Shown one piece after another: positions 25,308 to 32,858 of a stretch of 32,913 nt of DNA; the stretch's first letter is position 1, and each line of letters starts with the position of its first letter. The notes beneath the pieces were generated by a model. The model was not told where the DNA came from. It searched no databases and worked only from the letters and a program-made list of their open reading frames with translations. Source of the stretch: Lachnospiraceae bacterium UBA2734. Lineage in GTDB: Bacteria; Bacillota; Clostridia; Lachnospirales; Lachnospiraceae. The stretch spans positions 1-32,913 of the forward strand of contig DEKA01000001.1 in the NCBI GenBank assembly GCA_002353635.1. The letters are read 5' to 3'. Position numbers and translations under genes: made by a program.

Positions 25308-26150
25308 ATGATCGGTGTAATTGATGTAGGCGGAGGACTCCGCGATATTTTCGGTTCCGGCGTCTTTGACTACTGCCTGGCGCACGGCATAAAATTCGAC
25401 TACTGCATAGGCATTTCGGCGGGAAGCGCCAATCTGGCTTCCTACCTGGCCGGGCAGAAGGGCCGCAATGTCCCCTTTTATCTCGATTATTGTCAGAGAG
25501 AAGAGTACATGAGCATGGAACAGTTCCTGCGCACAGGCTCCTACATCAACCTCGACTATGTCTACCGCACGCTCTCCAACGAGGGAGGAGAGGCTGCGCT
25601 CGACTATGACCGGCTGGTGCGAAACCGCGCCGTCTACAAGATCGTGGCGACGGACGCGAACACCGGGCTCCCCCATTATTTTGACAAGCACGACATGCAC
25701 AGAAACGATTACAGAGTGATCTGTGCCTCCTGCTGCCTTCCGGTCGTCTGCAAACCGTATGTGGTGGACGGCGTGCCTTATTTTGACGGCGGCCTCTCTG
25801 ATCCCGTCCCCCTGGAGAAGGCTTTTTCGGACGGGTGTGACAAGGTGGTCGTCATCCTCACAAGGCCTAAGGACGAGGTTCGCTATCCGGAGAGGGACGA
25901 GCGGTATGCCGACCTCTTCCTGAAGCGCCATTATCCTGTGATTGCAGACGGACTGTGTCACCGCTCCGTCCGCTACAACAACGCCGTCGCCCTGGCAAAG
26001 CGCCTTGAGCGGGAAGGGAAGGCGCTCATTATCGCGCCGGACAGCATAAAGGGACTCGGCACGCTCACCCGCGATAAAACGCTGCTCATGGGGATGTACA
26101 AAAAAGGCCTCAGGGAAGCGGAAAAGATTCCCGGCTTCCTCGAGGCATAA
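25308..26150 (+). CDS. Patatin-like phospholipase
   Basis: A 280-residue serine hydrolase of the patatin family, predicted to release fatty acids from phospholipids or related esters. The oxyanion region is DVGGGLRDIFGSGVF near residues 6-20, the nucleophile is Ser37 in GISAGS, and the catalytic Asp is Asp160 in YFDGGLSDPVP, together making the Ser-Asp dyad. No signal peptide is present, so it should act in the cytoplasm or on the inner face of the membrane. AAAAGGA lies a few bases before the ATG at 25308. Its stop is three bases from the stop of the convergent SCIFF maturase gene, with no terminator between them. Confidence 0.92.
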   Translation: MIGVIDVGGGLRDIFGSGVFDYCLAHGIKFDYCIGISAGSANLASYLAGQKGRNVPFYLDYCQREEYMSMEQFLRTGSYINLDYVYRTLSNEGGEAALDYDRLVRNRAVYKIVATDANTGLPHYFDKHDMHRNDYRVICASCCLPVVCKPYVVDGVPYFDGGLSDPVPLEKAFSDGCDKVVVILTRPKDEVRYPERDERYADLFLKRHYPVIADGLCHRSVRYNNAVALAKRLEREGKALIIAPDSIKGLGTLTRDKTLLMGMYKKGLREAEKIPGFLEA

Positions 26151-26153
26151 CCT

Positions 26154-27548
26154 TTATTGTTCCTTCTGCGCTGCCATCTCAGCCTCAGCGGCTTTGATCA
26201 TGATTGCGCACTCAATTCTCTTACGGAAGATTTTACAGCCATACTCATATGTGCCGTGGATGTCTCCCGTCGCGTGATAGGCATTCGCCGCACACCCGCC
26301 GGAGCAGTAGAGCTTCGCCCAGCAGTTATCGCAGTCCGGTCTTGCATACACATTGCACAGCTTGAACTCATCGCGCAGCTTCGTGTTCGTCACACCGTCC
26401 CAGATATTGCCGAGCTTATATGCCGGGTCACCGACGAACTGGTGGCAGGGATAGAGATCTCCCCACGCCGTCACCGCCATATACTCGGTTCCCGATCCGC
26501 AGCCGGAGATTCTCTTGTAAATGCAGGGGCCCTCCGCAAGATTGATCATGTAGTGATAGAACGTGATCGGATGCCCTTCCTTCTCCCTGCGGATCATATC
26601 TTTGGCAAGAATCTCATACTGATCGAAGATCACGGGAAGATCGTCCTCCGTCAGCGCGCTTGGACTCTTGGGATCTGCCACAACAGGCTCCATCGACAGC
26701 TCGGAGAAGCCGAGGTCATCCGCCATATGGAAAATATCCTTCGTAAAATCCGTATTGTAGTGCGTGAACGTCCCGCGCATGTAATAATTCTTCCCGCCGC
26801 GCGCCTTCACGAACTTCTGAAAATTGGGGACAATCGTATCGTAGCTGCCCTTCCCGCTCCGGTCCACGCGGAATCTGTCGTTGACTTCCTTCCGGCCGTC
26901 GAGGGAGAGCACAACGTTGTAGCACTCCTTATTCGCCCACTCGATTACCTCATCGTTTACATTTACGCCGTTCGTCGTGAGTGTGAAGCGGAAATTCTTC
27001 TTCTTTTCCCTCTCGATGCTGCGCGCATAGGCCACGAGCTCTTTGCATACCTCGAAGTTGACCAGCGGCTCGCCGCCGAAGAAGTCCACCTCAAGGTTTC
27101 TGCGCATGCCGGAATTCTCCACGAGAAAGTCGAGTGCTCTCTTTCCTGTCTCGAAATCCATAAGGCCTGACTTGCCGTGGAACTTGCCCTGAGAAGCAAA
27201 GCAGTATGAGCAGTTGAGGTTGCAGGTGTGTGCCACTAAAAGGCACAGCGCCTTCACGACATTCGATCTGTTCTTCAGATCAAACGCCTTGTCCTTAAAG
27301 ACATCCTCTGAAAATAATTTGCCCTCCCTGATCAGCTCGTCGATATCCGAGAAGGTGTCATCGATGTCCTTTGCTGTGACACCCCTGTCCCCGTATTTTG
27401 CAAGGAGCTCCCGTCCGATTTCAGTGCGCTCTTTTCCCTCATCGAGCATGGCGATGGCATCATAGGCCACATCGTCCGTCACATGGACGCTTGCGCTGTA
27501 GGTGTCGAGAATGATGTTGTATCCGTTTAATTTGTACTGATGAATCAT
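26154..27548 (-). CDS. Radical SAM/SPASM SCIFF peptide maturase (thioether-forming)
   Basis: A 464-residue enzyme that uses S-adenosylmethionine and iron-sulfur clusters to form thioether cross-links in the adjacent Cys-rich peptide. Residues 1-90 form an N-terminal domain that in this family resembles a peptide-recognition (RRE) domain. CNLNCSYC (109-116) binds the SAM cluster. The Cys-rich C-terminal SPASM region runs from CGSGTEY through CHQF, CNVYARPDCDNCWAKLYCSGGC to YGCKIF and should bind two further clusters. The ATG at 27548 was chosen because GGGGA lies six bases upstream; an ATG at 27563 sits directly against a terminator-like hairpin. The precursor gene is about 80 bases upstream, the conserved layout of this system. 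Confidence 0.95.
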   Translation of the reverse strand: MIHQYKLNGYNIILDTYSASVHVTDDVAYDAIAMLDEGKERTEIGRELLAKYGDRGVTAKDIDDTFSDIDELIREGKLFSEDVFKDKAFDLKNRSNVVKALCLLVAHTCNLNCSYCFASQGKFHGKSGLMDFETGKRALDFLVENSGMRRNLEVDFFGGEPLVNFEVCKELVAYARSIEREKKKNFRFTLTTNGVNVNDEVIEWANKECYNVVLSLDGRKEVNDRFRVDRSGKGSYDTIVPNFQKFVKARGGKNYYMRGTFTHYNTDFTKDIFHMADDLGFSELSMEPVVADPKSPSALTEDDLPVIFDQYEILAKDMIRREKEGHPITFYHYMINLAEGPCIYKRISGCGSGTEYMAVTAWGDLYPCHQFVGDPAYKLGNIWDGVTNTKLRDEFKLCNVYARPDCDNCWAKLYCSGGCAANAYHATGDIHGTYEYGCKIFRKRIECAIMIKAAEAEMAAQKEQ

Positions 27549-27564
27549 GTTTATCCCCGGCATG

Positions 27565-27595
27565 AAAAAGACCGGAACGCCTTCGCGTCCCGGCC
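27565..27595 (-). terminator. Attenuator-like hairpin between SCIFF peptide and maturase genes
   Basis: A stem of about 9-12 pairs (27570-27580 with 27585-27595 on the plus strand, read on the minus strand) has a GAAG loop and is followed by five Ts at 27565-27569. It fits an intrinsic terminator placed inside the operon. Partial termination here would give more precursor peptide than maturase mRNA. Confidence 0.75.
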
Positions 27596-27625
27596 CCCAT
27601 TAATCTGCATACTGATAATTAACGA

Positions 27626-27772
27626 TTATCTGTTCTTGTTCTCGCAGTTCTGGTTTGCGATGCCGCAGCTGGTCTTGCATGCGCTCTGGCAGGATGTCTG
27701 GCACTCGCCGCAGCCGCCTGTAACAGCGCTCTTAGCCATATCGCGTGTATTCAGAGTCATAATGTGCTTCAT
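27626..27772 (-). CDS. SCIFF ranthipeptide precursor (six cysteines in forty-five residues)
   Basis: A 48-residue peptide starting MKHIMTLNTR, with Cys at 21, 24, 28, 32, 36 and 43 and the conserved core CGECQTSCQSACKTSC. This is the substrate of the radical-SAM maturase encoded just downstream. The ATG at 27772 is preferred because AGGAGG lies eight bases upstream; an ATG six bases earlier would be only two or three bases from it. The residue after the fifth Cys is Gly (SCGIANQNC), whereas Thr is usual there in the family as I know it (SCTV...). That Thr is the reported cross-link acceptor in the Clostridium thermocellum peptide. The mature peptide's role is not known with certainty; a signalling function has been proposed for ranthipeptides. 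Confidence 0.95.
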   Translation of the reverse strand: MKHIMTLNTRDMAKSAVTGGCGECQTSCQSACKTSCGIANQNCENKNR

Positions 27773-27842
27773 CTTCATTTCCTCCTGATATCCTCACGAC
27801 TGCAGCAGAAACTGCAGAGTTCTTATTAAAATAATTGCCTTA

Positions 27843-27872
27843 ATACTACATTGCCGCAGATGGCTTTGTCAA
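27843..27872 (-). promoter_or_regulatory. Promoter of the SCIFF operon
   Basis: A perfect TTGACA (27867-27872) and TAGTAT (27843-27848) are 18 bases apart. Transcription should start near 27836, giving a leader of about 60 bases that holds a small CTGCAG/CTGCAG hairpin before the AGGAGG site. Confidence 0.75.
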
Positions 27873-27962
27873 GGCTGACCCCGCACGGGATCATGCTCCG
27901 CAAATCATTGCCCCGGCCTTCGGATGCGAACTCCGGCCGCATATATTTTCAGGTAACTGTCT

Positions 27963-28018
27963 GGCATTCCCATCCGAATTTTCGCCTTTCCGGGGGACGC
28001 TGAACAATTACATTTTCA
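27963..28018 (-). repeat. Partial, diverged copy of the palindromic element
   Basis: Read on the minus strand, this segment repeats the left half of the element at 25006-25060. TGTAATTGTTCAGC, a C-rich run, GGAAAGGCGAAAATTCG and GATGGGAA appear in the same order. The right arm of the long hairpin is missing. It begins within the stop codon of the DUF554 gene. Confidence 0.7.
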
Positions 28019-28729
28019 GAACAGCGCCCAGACTCCTCCTACAATCAGAGCCGGCAGGAGATTCCCCACACGGATTTTTTTGCCGAAGAGAAGGTTTATG
28101 CCCACGCAGAAAATGAGCGCGGAGCCCACGTAGGAGAGATTGTACATGACCGCATCCGACATCTCACCCTTCAGAAAGAAACTGATGATCGTGATGGAAC
28201 CCTGCAGAATGGCAACTGGAATTGCAGAAAATGCGCATCCCTTTCCCATGGAGGCGGACATCACCAGAATGATGACAAAGTCCAGAATGGCCTTGGAGAA
28301 GAGGATGATCGGGTTGGCATACACGCCGTCCTCAATGGCGCCGACAATGGCCATCGCACCAACACACACTGTAAGGGAGGACGTCACAAAAGCATCTACA
28401 AAGCGGGGATCCTTCGCATTCCCGGACTTTTTCTTCAGCCATTCGCCGAACGCCTCCATCTTGTCCTCGAGGTTGAGCAGCTCACCGGCAACGCTGCCGA
28501 TGGCAAGGGAGAGGATGAGCATCAGCGTCCCCTGTGTTGCCAGCTCGCCGTCCTCGATGACGAGCATCTTGGCGAGTGTCCCGCTTATGCCGAGAAAGAG
28601 CACAGACACTGCATTGGCGCTCATCAGTGTGTCCTGCACTCTCTCAGGCACTTTATTACCGCACAGGCACCCGACGATGCCCGCTATGATGATGGCTGCC
28701 ACATTGACCAGTGTTCCTATTCCCGGCAT
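28016..28729 (-). CDS. DUF554 family integral membrane protein
   Basis: A 237-residue membrane protein with about seven hydrophobic helices. It begins MPGIGTLVNVAAIIIAGIVG, the typical start of this family, followed by a short charged loop, GNKVPERVQDTLM. Other family-like blocks are LILSLAIGSVAGELLNLEDKM, FVTSSLTVCVGAMAIVGAIEDG, and an ending in LLPALIVGGVW. The length fits the family (about 230). The function is not established; a transport role is often assumed. The ATG at 28729 has GGGAG eight bases upstream. Upstream lies a 13-bp inverted repeat, and the stop is embedded in a dispersed repeat. Confidence 0.9.
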   Translation of the reverse strand: MPGIGTLVNVAAIIIAGIVGCLCGNKVPERVQDTLMSANAVSVLFLGISGTLAKMLVIEDGELATQGTLMLILSLAIGSVAGELLNLEDKMEAFGEWLKKKSGNAKDPRFVDAFVTSSLTVCVGAMAIVGAIEDGVYANPIILFSKAILDFVIILVMSASMGKGCAFSAIPVAILQGSITIISFFLKGEMSDAVMYNLSYVGSALIFCVGINLLFGKKIRVGNLLPALIVGGVWALF

Positions 28730-28789
28730 AGCATTATCTCCCTCTTGATGTCTGTTCTGCTCTGCAATGTATAAGTGACATGAAAACTG

Positions 28790-28836
28790 ATGCGCCATGC
28801 CGACATCTCGAACCCGCCTGCGGCGGCATGGCGCAT
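28790..28836. repeat. 13-bp perfect inverted repeat upstream of the DUF554 gene
   Basis: ATGCGCCATGCCG (28790-28802) and CGGCATGGCGCAT (28824-28836) are perfect reverse complements around a 21-base loop. It sits between the terminator of the HD gene and the DUF554 start. There is no T-run, so it could be an operator, a REP-like unit or an mRNA-stabilising hairpin. Confidence 0.65.
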
Positions 28837-28850
28837 TGCTGCGCGTAAAG

Positions 28851-28884
28851 AAGAGGGAGGCATCCAAAAGGACGCCTCCCTCTT
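28851..28884 (-). terminator. Intrinsic terminator of the HD-domain gene
   Basis: A stem of 15 pairs, AAGAGGGAGGCATCC with GGACGCCTCCCTCTT on the plus strand (one G-U pair on the minus-strand RNA), has a four-base loop. It starts four bases after the HD gene's stop and is followed by a T-rich TTCTTT on the minus strand. Confidence 0.85.
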
Positions 28885-28888
28885 GCGG

Positions 28889-29422
28889 TCAGCTGTACTG
28901 CAGGAATCTGTGTCCCGGGCAGTGGTTATTCCCGGCAATTCCCTCCGCCATCGCACAGTACTTGTCTGCGATGGTCACGATCACACCCTCGATATGGTGC
29001 GGCGGAACGAGTGTGCACGGCCACATGTGGTGCCGGATGGCATCCTCCGTCCTCTCATCGAGGTCCGGAAAGATCTCCTTTGCCGCTGCGACGGAGTCAA
29101 CCGGATGCTGATGGCAGCACTCAATATTGTCCGAGAACTTGCGGTCTCTCCCGACAATGCCGAGGTCGTGGCACAGGGAAGCTCTGATCAGATCCTCTTT
29201 GTTCACGTTGATGTGCAGCGCTCTGCACAGATAATACAGCTTGAGGCTGGTCGCTGCTACGCCCATGGTGTGAGCTGCCACCGTCGTCCTCTTGTGGTGT
29301 CTCTGCGTCCGCGCTTCTTCAAAATACCTGGAATGAAAGATCTTTTCTCCGCTCTCCGAGTGCAGATCGGACCATACCCGGTAGTTCCAGACATCATCTT
29401 CAGTTATTGCTGCACTCTCCAT
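28889..29422 (-). CDS. HD-domain metal-dependent phosphohydrolase family protein
   Basis: A 177-residue cytoplasmic protein. The HD signature is present: an upstream His in TVAAHTMGVA, the metal-binding pair in CHDLG, then HQHPVDSV and IRHHMWP, and a late Asp in TIADKYCAMAEG. Such domains hydrolyse phosphate esters or nucleotides using a metal pair. The substrate here is unknown; the layout resembles small HD proteins often annotated only as hydrolases. The ATG at 29422 was chosen for the excellent GGGAGGTGAT just upstream; the frame extends seven residues further to 29443. It has its own -10 and terminator, so it is probably transcribed alone. Confidence 0.88.
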   Translation of the reverse strand: MESAAITEDDVWNYRVWSDLHSESGEKIFHSRYFEEARTQRHHKRTTVAAHTMGVAATSLKLYYLCRALHINVNKEDLIRASLCHDLGIVGRDRKFSDNIECCHQHPVDSVAAAKEIFPDLDERTEDAIRHHMWPCTLVPPHHIEGVIVTIADKYCAMAEGIAGNNHCPGHRFLQYS

Positions 29423-29449
29423 CGGTATCACCTCCCTTTCCATGGTTAT

Positions 29450-29455
29450 ATTATA
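29450..29455 (-). promoter_or_regulatory. -10 element (TATAAT) of the HD-domain gene
   Basis: A consensus TATAAT lies about 14 bases upstream of the GGGAGGTGAT ribosome binding site. No clear -35 hexamer is present at 16-18 bases, so the promoter may need an activator or be weak. Confidence 0.5.
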
Positions 29456-29481
29456 CTACAACGCTATAGGACAAAAGTCCA

Positions 29482-30969
29482 TCAGAGGACAACGCCGTCC
29501 TTGAAAATCGAGATCTCGCGGTAGCCGTTCTTTTCCGTATTGGTCTGTCTTCCGCTCGCCACCTCCATGACATAGTCGAAGAGCCTCTGCCCTGCGCTGT
29601 CCAGGGATTCGCCCGTTGCAACCGTGCCTGCGTTGAAGTCGATCCAGTTCTTCTTTTTCTCTGCGATCTGCGTGTTGGAGGCAATCTTCACGGTTGGTGC
29701 CGGTGCGCCGAACGGTGTGCCTCTGCCTGTCGTGAACAGGATGATGTTCGCGCCTGCTGCCGTCATGGCCGTTGAGGACACCAGATCATTGCCCGGACCG
29801 CAGAGCATGTTCAGACCCTTTGTTACTGCCTGATCACCGTACCAGATGACATCGGAGATCGGCGCTGTGCCGCCCTTCTGCACACATCCGCAGCTCTTGT
29901 CCTCGAGCGTTGTGATACCGCCCTGCTTGTTGCCCGGACTCGGATTGTCATAGACCACCTCGTGGTGAGAGATGAAGTAATCCTTGAAGCCATTGAGCAT
30001 CTTCACCGCCTTGTCGAAGACCTCCTTCGAGCGGCATCTGTGCATGAGCATGCCCTCTGCGCCGAACATCTCCGGAACTTCGGTCAGAATCGTCGTGCCT
30101 CCCTGGGAGACAAGAAGATCGGAGAATCTTCCCACTGTCGGGTTGGCTGTAAGGCCGGAGAGGCCGTCGGATGCGCCGCACTTGAGACCGATGACCAGCT
30201 TATCGGCTGTGATCGGCTGTCTCCTGAACTGTCCTGCGAACGCCGCACACTGCTCCAGAAGCTCTCTCCCCGCCTTGAACTCATCTTCCACATCCTGGCA
30301 GGTCAGGAATTTCACCCTGTCTGGATCGTAGTCGCCCAGCTCCTGCAGAAACTGCTCATGCGTGAGGTTCTCGCAGCCAAGGCTCAGCACAAGGACTGCA
30401 CCCGCATTCGGGTGGCGCACAAGGGAAGCAAGGAGCTTTCTCGTCGTCGCGTGATCATGCCCGGTCTGGGAACATCCGAACGGGTGCGTGAAGGTGTAGA
30501 GTCCCTCGACAGAGCCCTTTACCAGATCCTGGTTGTCCGCGACGAGCTTCTTGGCGATGTCGTTTACGCAGCCGACTGTCGGGATGATCCAGATTTCATT
30601 GCGGACACCGGCCTTCCCGTCTTTACGAAGGAAGCCGTTGAACGTCGCGGGCTCTCTTTTCGGGAGCTCCTCGAAATCGGGATGGTAGGTATACTCCACC
30701 TCTCCCTTGAGGTTTGTTTTCATGTTGTGGGTGTGCACCCACTGACCCGCCTTAATATCCTCTGTGGCATGGCCGATGGAATAGCCGTATTTAATGATCT
30801 GGCCGTCCTTTGCAATATCCGTGACAGCCATCTTGTGTCCCTGGGGAATGTCCTGGATGGCCTTTACGATTGTCCCTTTTCCGTCGACATCGACAGGCGT
30901 TCCCTCTGCGATGGGTGTTACGGCCACGACGACATTGTCTTTATCCGTGATATGAATGATGTTTGCCAT
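29482..30969 (-). CDS. uxaA: Altronate dehydratase
   Basis: A 495-residue enzyme, the same length as Escherichia coli UxaA, that dehydrates D-altronate to 2-keto-3-deoxy-D-gluconate in galacturonate breakdown. An N-terminal SAF-type domain (residues 1-90, ending GQWVHTHNMKT) is followed by the catalytic domain. Its conserved Cys/His blocks are THPFGCSQTGHDHATTRKLL, GLKCGASDGLSG, PSPGNKQGGITTLEDKSCGC and TTGRGTPFGAPAPTVKI. Family members use an iron centre. AGAGGTGA precedes the ATG at 30969; an extension to 31014 is not conserved. It lies 191 bases downstream of uxaB, which makes its substrate, and is probably co-transcribed with it. Confidence 0.95.
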   Translation of the reverse strand: MANIIHITDKDNVVVAVTPIAEGTPVDVDGKGTIVKAIQDIPQGHKMAVTDIAKDGQIIKYGYSIGHATEDIKAGQWVHTHNMKTNLKGEVEYTYHPDFEELPKREPATFNGFLRKDGKAGVRNEIWIIPTVGCVNDIAKKLVADNQDLVKGSVEGLYTFTHPFGCSQTGHDHATTRKLLASLVRHPNAGAVLVLSLGCENLTHEQFLQELGDYDPDRVKFLTCQDVEDEFKAGRELLEQCAAFAGQFRRQPITADKLVIGLKCGASDGLSGLTANPTVGRFSDLLVSQGGTTILTEVPEMFGAEGMLMHRCRSKEVFDKAVKMLNGFKDYFISHHEVVYDNPSPGNKQGGITTLEDKSCGCVQKGGTAPISDVIWYGDQAVTKGLNMLCGPGNDLVSSTAMTAAGANIILFTTGRGTPFGAPAPTVKIASNTQIAEKKKNWIDFNAGTVATGESLDSAGQRLFDYVMEVASGRQTNTEKNGYREISIFKDGVVL

Positions 30970-31085
30970 AGTCACCTCTGTATTGTACACACGTTGTTCT
31001 GAAAATACTGCCACGCGGCCATCCGTCCTTTGTCAGGCATTTTAGAAATCCCGCTGCAGATCTTTCAGTTTCTTTTGAGCCGACA

Positions 31086-31119
31086 AGGCATGTCGGGGCC
31101 TTCCGGCCGCGGCATGCCT
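31086..31119 (-). repeat. Strong hairpin between uxaB and uxaA
   Basis: A stem of 14 positions (31087-31100 with 31105-31118), 12 of them paired, has a GGAA loop on the minus strand. That is a stable GNRA tetraloop. No T-run follows, so it is probably not a terminator. It may protect the uxaB message or set the ratio of the two products. Confidence 0.65.
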
Positions 31120-31160
31120 GTACATCCATTAAGCAATTATTATCAGGTAATCCCGGAGAA

Positions 31161-32660
31161 TCAGAGAACGCTCTTATAAGCGGCCTCAGCACCCTCTGTG
31201 CGGATGAGCTCGAGATCCTTGTAAACAGTCTCCTCGAGTCCGTCTACCTTTGTCAGATCCTGATCCCACATCTCCTTGTTCGTCAGAACATCATGAACGA
31301 GGGTCTTATCGTCAGCGTCCCTGTGTGCCCAGTAGAAATCAAGTGCCCACGCATCGTCCTGGATCCTGTACTCGTTGCCGGCAGGTCTCTTGGCAACAAG
31401 GGCATCCGCTTCGCGCCTCTGCAGGTTGGTTGAATAGAAAGCGATGTAAGCAGCAAAGCCCATGCACAGCGCCTGCGGAAGCTTGTGGAACTTCTCCACA
31501 TACTCAAGGAGTGACGGAAGATCTCTTGCCTTCCACTTCGATGTGGAGTTCAGAGAGATGCTCATCAGCTGATGGTCAACAAAGGGATTGTTGAAGCGGT
31601 CTGTCACAGCTGCGGCGAAGTTCTCGCAGTCCTTCCTGTCCAGCGGAAGAATCGGGATGACCTCGTCGAACAGGAGCTTGTTCATAAAGCCGTGGATCAC
31701 GTCGTCATGCATGCAGTCGCGGACGATATCCTTGCCGGCAAGGTAAGCGCCGAGAACGAAGCCTGTATGCGCGCCGTTCAGGATTCTCACCTTTCTCTTC
31801 TTATAAGGAGCAACCTCAGGTACTACGTGTACGTTCAGACCGGCTTTCTTGAAGGGAAGCTTATCCTCGAGCTCCTTCGGTCCCTCGATGTACCAGACAC
31901 CGAATACCTCGCCGACGTCCTTCAGGTTGTCCTCGTAGCCGTTGGCCTCATCGAGCTTCTTTGCCTCCTCGGCGTCTCTGATGCGGCCGGGAACAATGCG
32001 GTCCACCAGTGTGGAGCAGAACAGGCAGTCATTCCTGATATAGTCAGCGAAGTCCTCGCCGAGCTTCCAGTCCTCAATGTGGTGCAGGATGTCCTTCTTC
32101 AGCTCCTGGCCGTTTGCGTCGATCAGCTCGCAGGAGAGGAAAACAATGCCGGGCTTATGTGCCTTGAATCTCTCATAGAGAAGAACTGTGGCCTTGGCAG
32201 GGAACGATGCCGGCGGGCAGTCTGTGGGCTTGCACTCCGGATCGTAGGTGATGCCGGCCTCTGTTGTGTTGGAAGCCATGTACTCAAGGTCATCGCTCTT
32301 TGCGATCTCAACGATCTTCTTCCAGTCCTCTGCGTCATACGGATTGTAGCAGGCATCAACGGAGGAGATGACTCTCTTTCTGTCGACCTTCTCGCCGTTC
32401 TCGGAACCGCGCAGATACAGCGTATACAGGCCCTCCTGCTCATTGATCATCTTTGTAAGGCCCTGAGCGATGGGCTGAACAAGAGCGACCTTGCCGTTCC
32501 AGCCGACCTTCTCGTTGGCCATATCGAACCAGTAATCGACGAATGCGCGCAGGAAGTTGCCCTCGCCGAACTGCAGTACCTTTACAGGTGCAGCATGCTT
32601 ACCCAGAACATATCCCTTGTACCCAGACTTCTTCAATACATCATAATTGAGCAGTGCCAT
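31161..32660 (-). CDS. uxaB: Tagaturonate reductase (altronate oxidoreductase)
   Basis: A 499-residue NAD-dependent mannitol-dehydrogenase-family enzyme that reduces D-tagaturonate to D-altronate in galacturonate catabolism. VLQFGEGNFLRAFVDYW (28-44) is the nucleotide-binding start characteristic of UxaB. KVRILNGAHTGFVLGAYLAG is the substrate-binding and catalytic block shared with mannitol dehydrogenases. It is slightly longer than the E. coli protein (483). The related fructuronate reductase UxuB is the main alternative, but the uxaA neighbour and the FGEGNFLRAF signature favour UxaB. The ATG at 32660 has AAAGG nine bases upstream; an earlier ATG at 32669 overlaps that site. Confidence 0.93.
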   Translation of the reverse strand: MALLNYDVLKKSGYKGYVLGKHAAPVKVLQFGEGNFLRAFVDYWFDMANEKVGWNGKVALVQPIAQGLTKMINEQEGLYTLYLRGSENGEKVDRKRVISSVDACYNPYDAEDWKKIVEIAKSDDLEYMASNTTEAGITYDPECKPTDCPPASFPAKATVLLYERFKAHKPGIVFLSCELIDANGQELKKDILHHIEDWKLGEDFADYIRNDCLFCSTLVDRIVPGRIRDAEEAKKLDEANGYEDNLKDVGEVFGVWYIEGPKELEDKLPFKKAGLNVHVVPEVAPYKKRKVRILNGAHTGFVLGAYLAGKDIVRDCMHDDVIHGFMNKLLFDEVIPILPLDRKDCENFAAAVTDRFNNPFVDHQLMSISLNSTSKWKARDLPSLLEYVEKFHKLPQALCMGFAAYIAFYSTNLQRREADALVAKRPAGNEYRIQDDAWALDFYWAHRDADDKTLVHDVLTNKEMWDQDLTKVDGLEETVYKDLELIRTEGAEAAYKSVL

Positions 32661-32762
32661 CTTTCCCATCCTTTCTGTTTGCCTGAAAATGAACTGCATA
32701 TCTTTAAATCCGCATCCATCCGCTGCCGCATCCCGGGTGTTCCGAAAGATGCCGCCATTCTG

Positions 32763-32778
32763 CGGTGCTGCAGCACCG
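32763..32778. promoter_or_regulatory. 16-bp perfect palindrome in the uxaB leader
   Basis: CGGTGCTGCAGCACCG is its own reverse complement and sits about 45 bases downstream of the predicted uxaB transcription start. This is a plausible operator for a galacturonate-responsive regulator, but no regulator gene is in the window. Confidence 0.45.
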
Positions 32779-32810
32779 GACAGATACTATGACGCACAGT
32801 TTTTGCGCTT

Positions 32811-32824
32811 TGTAAGCGCTTTCA
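32811..32824 (-). promoter_or_regulatory. cre site (CcpA catabolite-repression operator)
   Basis: TGAAAGCGCTTACA on the minus strand fits every position of the Gram-positive cre consensus TGWAANCGNTNWCA. It overlaps the predicted transcription start of uxaB, a position from which CcpA normally represses. Confidence 0.85.
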
Positions 32825-32829
32825 TAAAT

Positions 32830-32858
32830 ATAGTATACTTTTACTTTTCATTTGGCAA
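32830..32858 (-). promoter_or_regulatory. Promoter of the uxaBA genes
   Basis: TTGCCA (32853-32858) and TACTAT (32830-32835) are 17 bases apart; an overlapping TATACT is two bases upstream. Transcription would begin near 32823, giving a leader of about 160 bases before uxaB. Confidence 0.65.

Noticed and set aside
30970..31014. TACAAT just upstream of uxaA as a possible separate promoter
   Set aside because: It lies so close to the ribosome binding site that transcription would start at or inside the start codon, and no -35 is present.
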